Shown here: positions 42,625 through 42,632 of the stretch, piece after piece | Layout of the letters: each line of letters opens with the position of its first letter | Numbering within the stretch: the first letter of the stretch is position 1 | Assembly (NCBI GenBank): GCA_021794075.1 | Contig: JAJYRM010000023.1 | Span: 1-42,632, forward strand | DNA: 42,632 bases | Reading direction: 5' to 3' | Source of the DNA: Bacteroidota bacterium | Lineage (GTDB): Bacteria; Bacteroidota; Ignavibacteria; Kryptoniales; JAKASW01 | Notes under the pieces: generated by a model | What the model saw: the letters and a program-made list of their open reading frames with translations, nothing else | Databases searched by the model: none | What the model was told of the DNA's origin: nothing | Position numbers and translations under genes: made by a program

Positions 42625-42632
42625 AAATAGAG

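Noticed and set aside
1-42632. Mobile element, prophage, CRISPR array or defence island
   Set aside because: No transposase, integrase, phage structural gene, repeat-spacer array or recognised defence gene was seen on either strand. Gene content and codon use look uniform by eye.

Overview
The window is an ordinary-looking chromosomal stretch of about 50 % G+C (estimated by eye). It most likely comes from a heterotrophic member of the Bacteroidota/Ignavibacteria side of the FCB group. Reasons: a short primary sigma factor of the Bacteroidota type (31577-32434), a GWxTD-domain protein, a bacillithiol deacetylase BshB1, a PspC plus LiaF-like pair, a tricorn-type protease, ftsE without ftsX, and several candidate promoters that fit the TTTG-N20/21-TAnnTTTG pattern. 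The species assignment is inference. I see no insertion sequence, prophage, CRISPR array, rRNA or convincing tRNA.

Layout. 242-7423: a TetR regulator and a complete efflux system, with lipoprotein membrane-fusion protein, ABC ATPase 1, TolC-like outer-membrane protein, ABC ATPase 2 and two ABC-2 permeases. It resembles E. coli ybhGFSR, but the double ATPase is split into two genes on either side of a tolC-like gene. 7594-9274: a secreted GH18-like protein and a collagen-like lipoprotein. 9609-10778: glutaryl-CoA dehydrogenase. 10908-13489: guaB and an Xaa-Pro peptidase. 13537-20143: a tightly overlapping run of glycosyltransferase, purD, sugar-nucleotide epimerase, meaB, acyl-CoA dehydrogenase and a secreted GH114-like protein. 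20304-21645: mrp and a NifU-type scaffold, for Fe-S cluster assembly. 25461-21707 (minus): GWxTD protein, pdxA, methyltransferase, ftsE. 25699-26835: a class V PLP enzyme. 29318-27070 (minus): aldehyde dehydrogenase and bshB1. 29486-36890: a signalling/transcription block with a GAF-GAF-degenerate GGDEF protein, a small Cys-rich protein, the primary sigma factor and a 1442-residue soluble hybrid histidine kinase. 37404-37604: cold-shock protein with a long structured leader. 37759-39106: PspC and LiaF-like membrane-stress proteins. 39237-42524: tricorn-type protease. The window ends in the ribosome-binding site of a further gene.

How the genes fit together: acyl-CoA and amino-acid degradation (two acyl-CoA dehydrogenases, MeaB), purine synthesis (guaB, purD), thiol and aldehyde defence (bshB1, aldehyde dehydrogenase) and envelope maintenance (efflux, PspC/LiaF, GWxTD, FtsE, secreted glycosidase-like proteins). 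No single locus is clearly a new defence or mobile system. The most unusual points are the asymmetric split ABC exporter, the degenerate GGDEF protein beside the sigma factor, the leader RNA of the cold-shock gene, and a dense cluster of inverted repeats at 26906-27010 between convergent genes.
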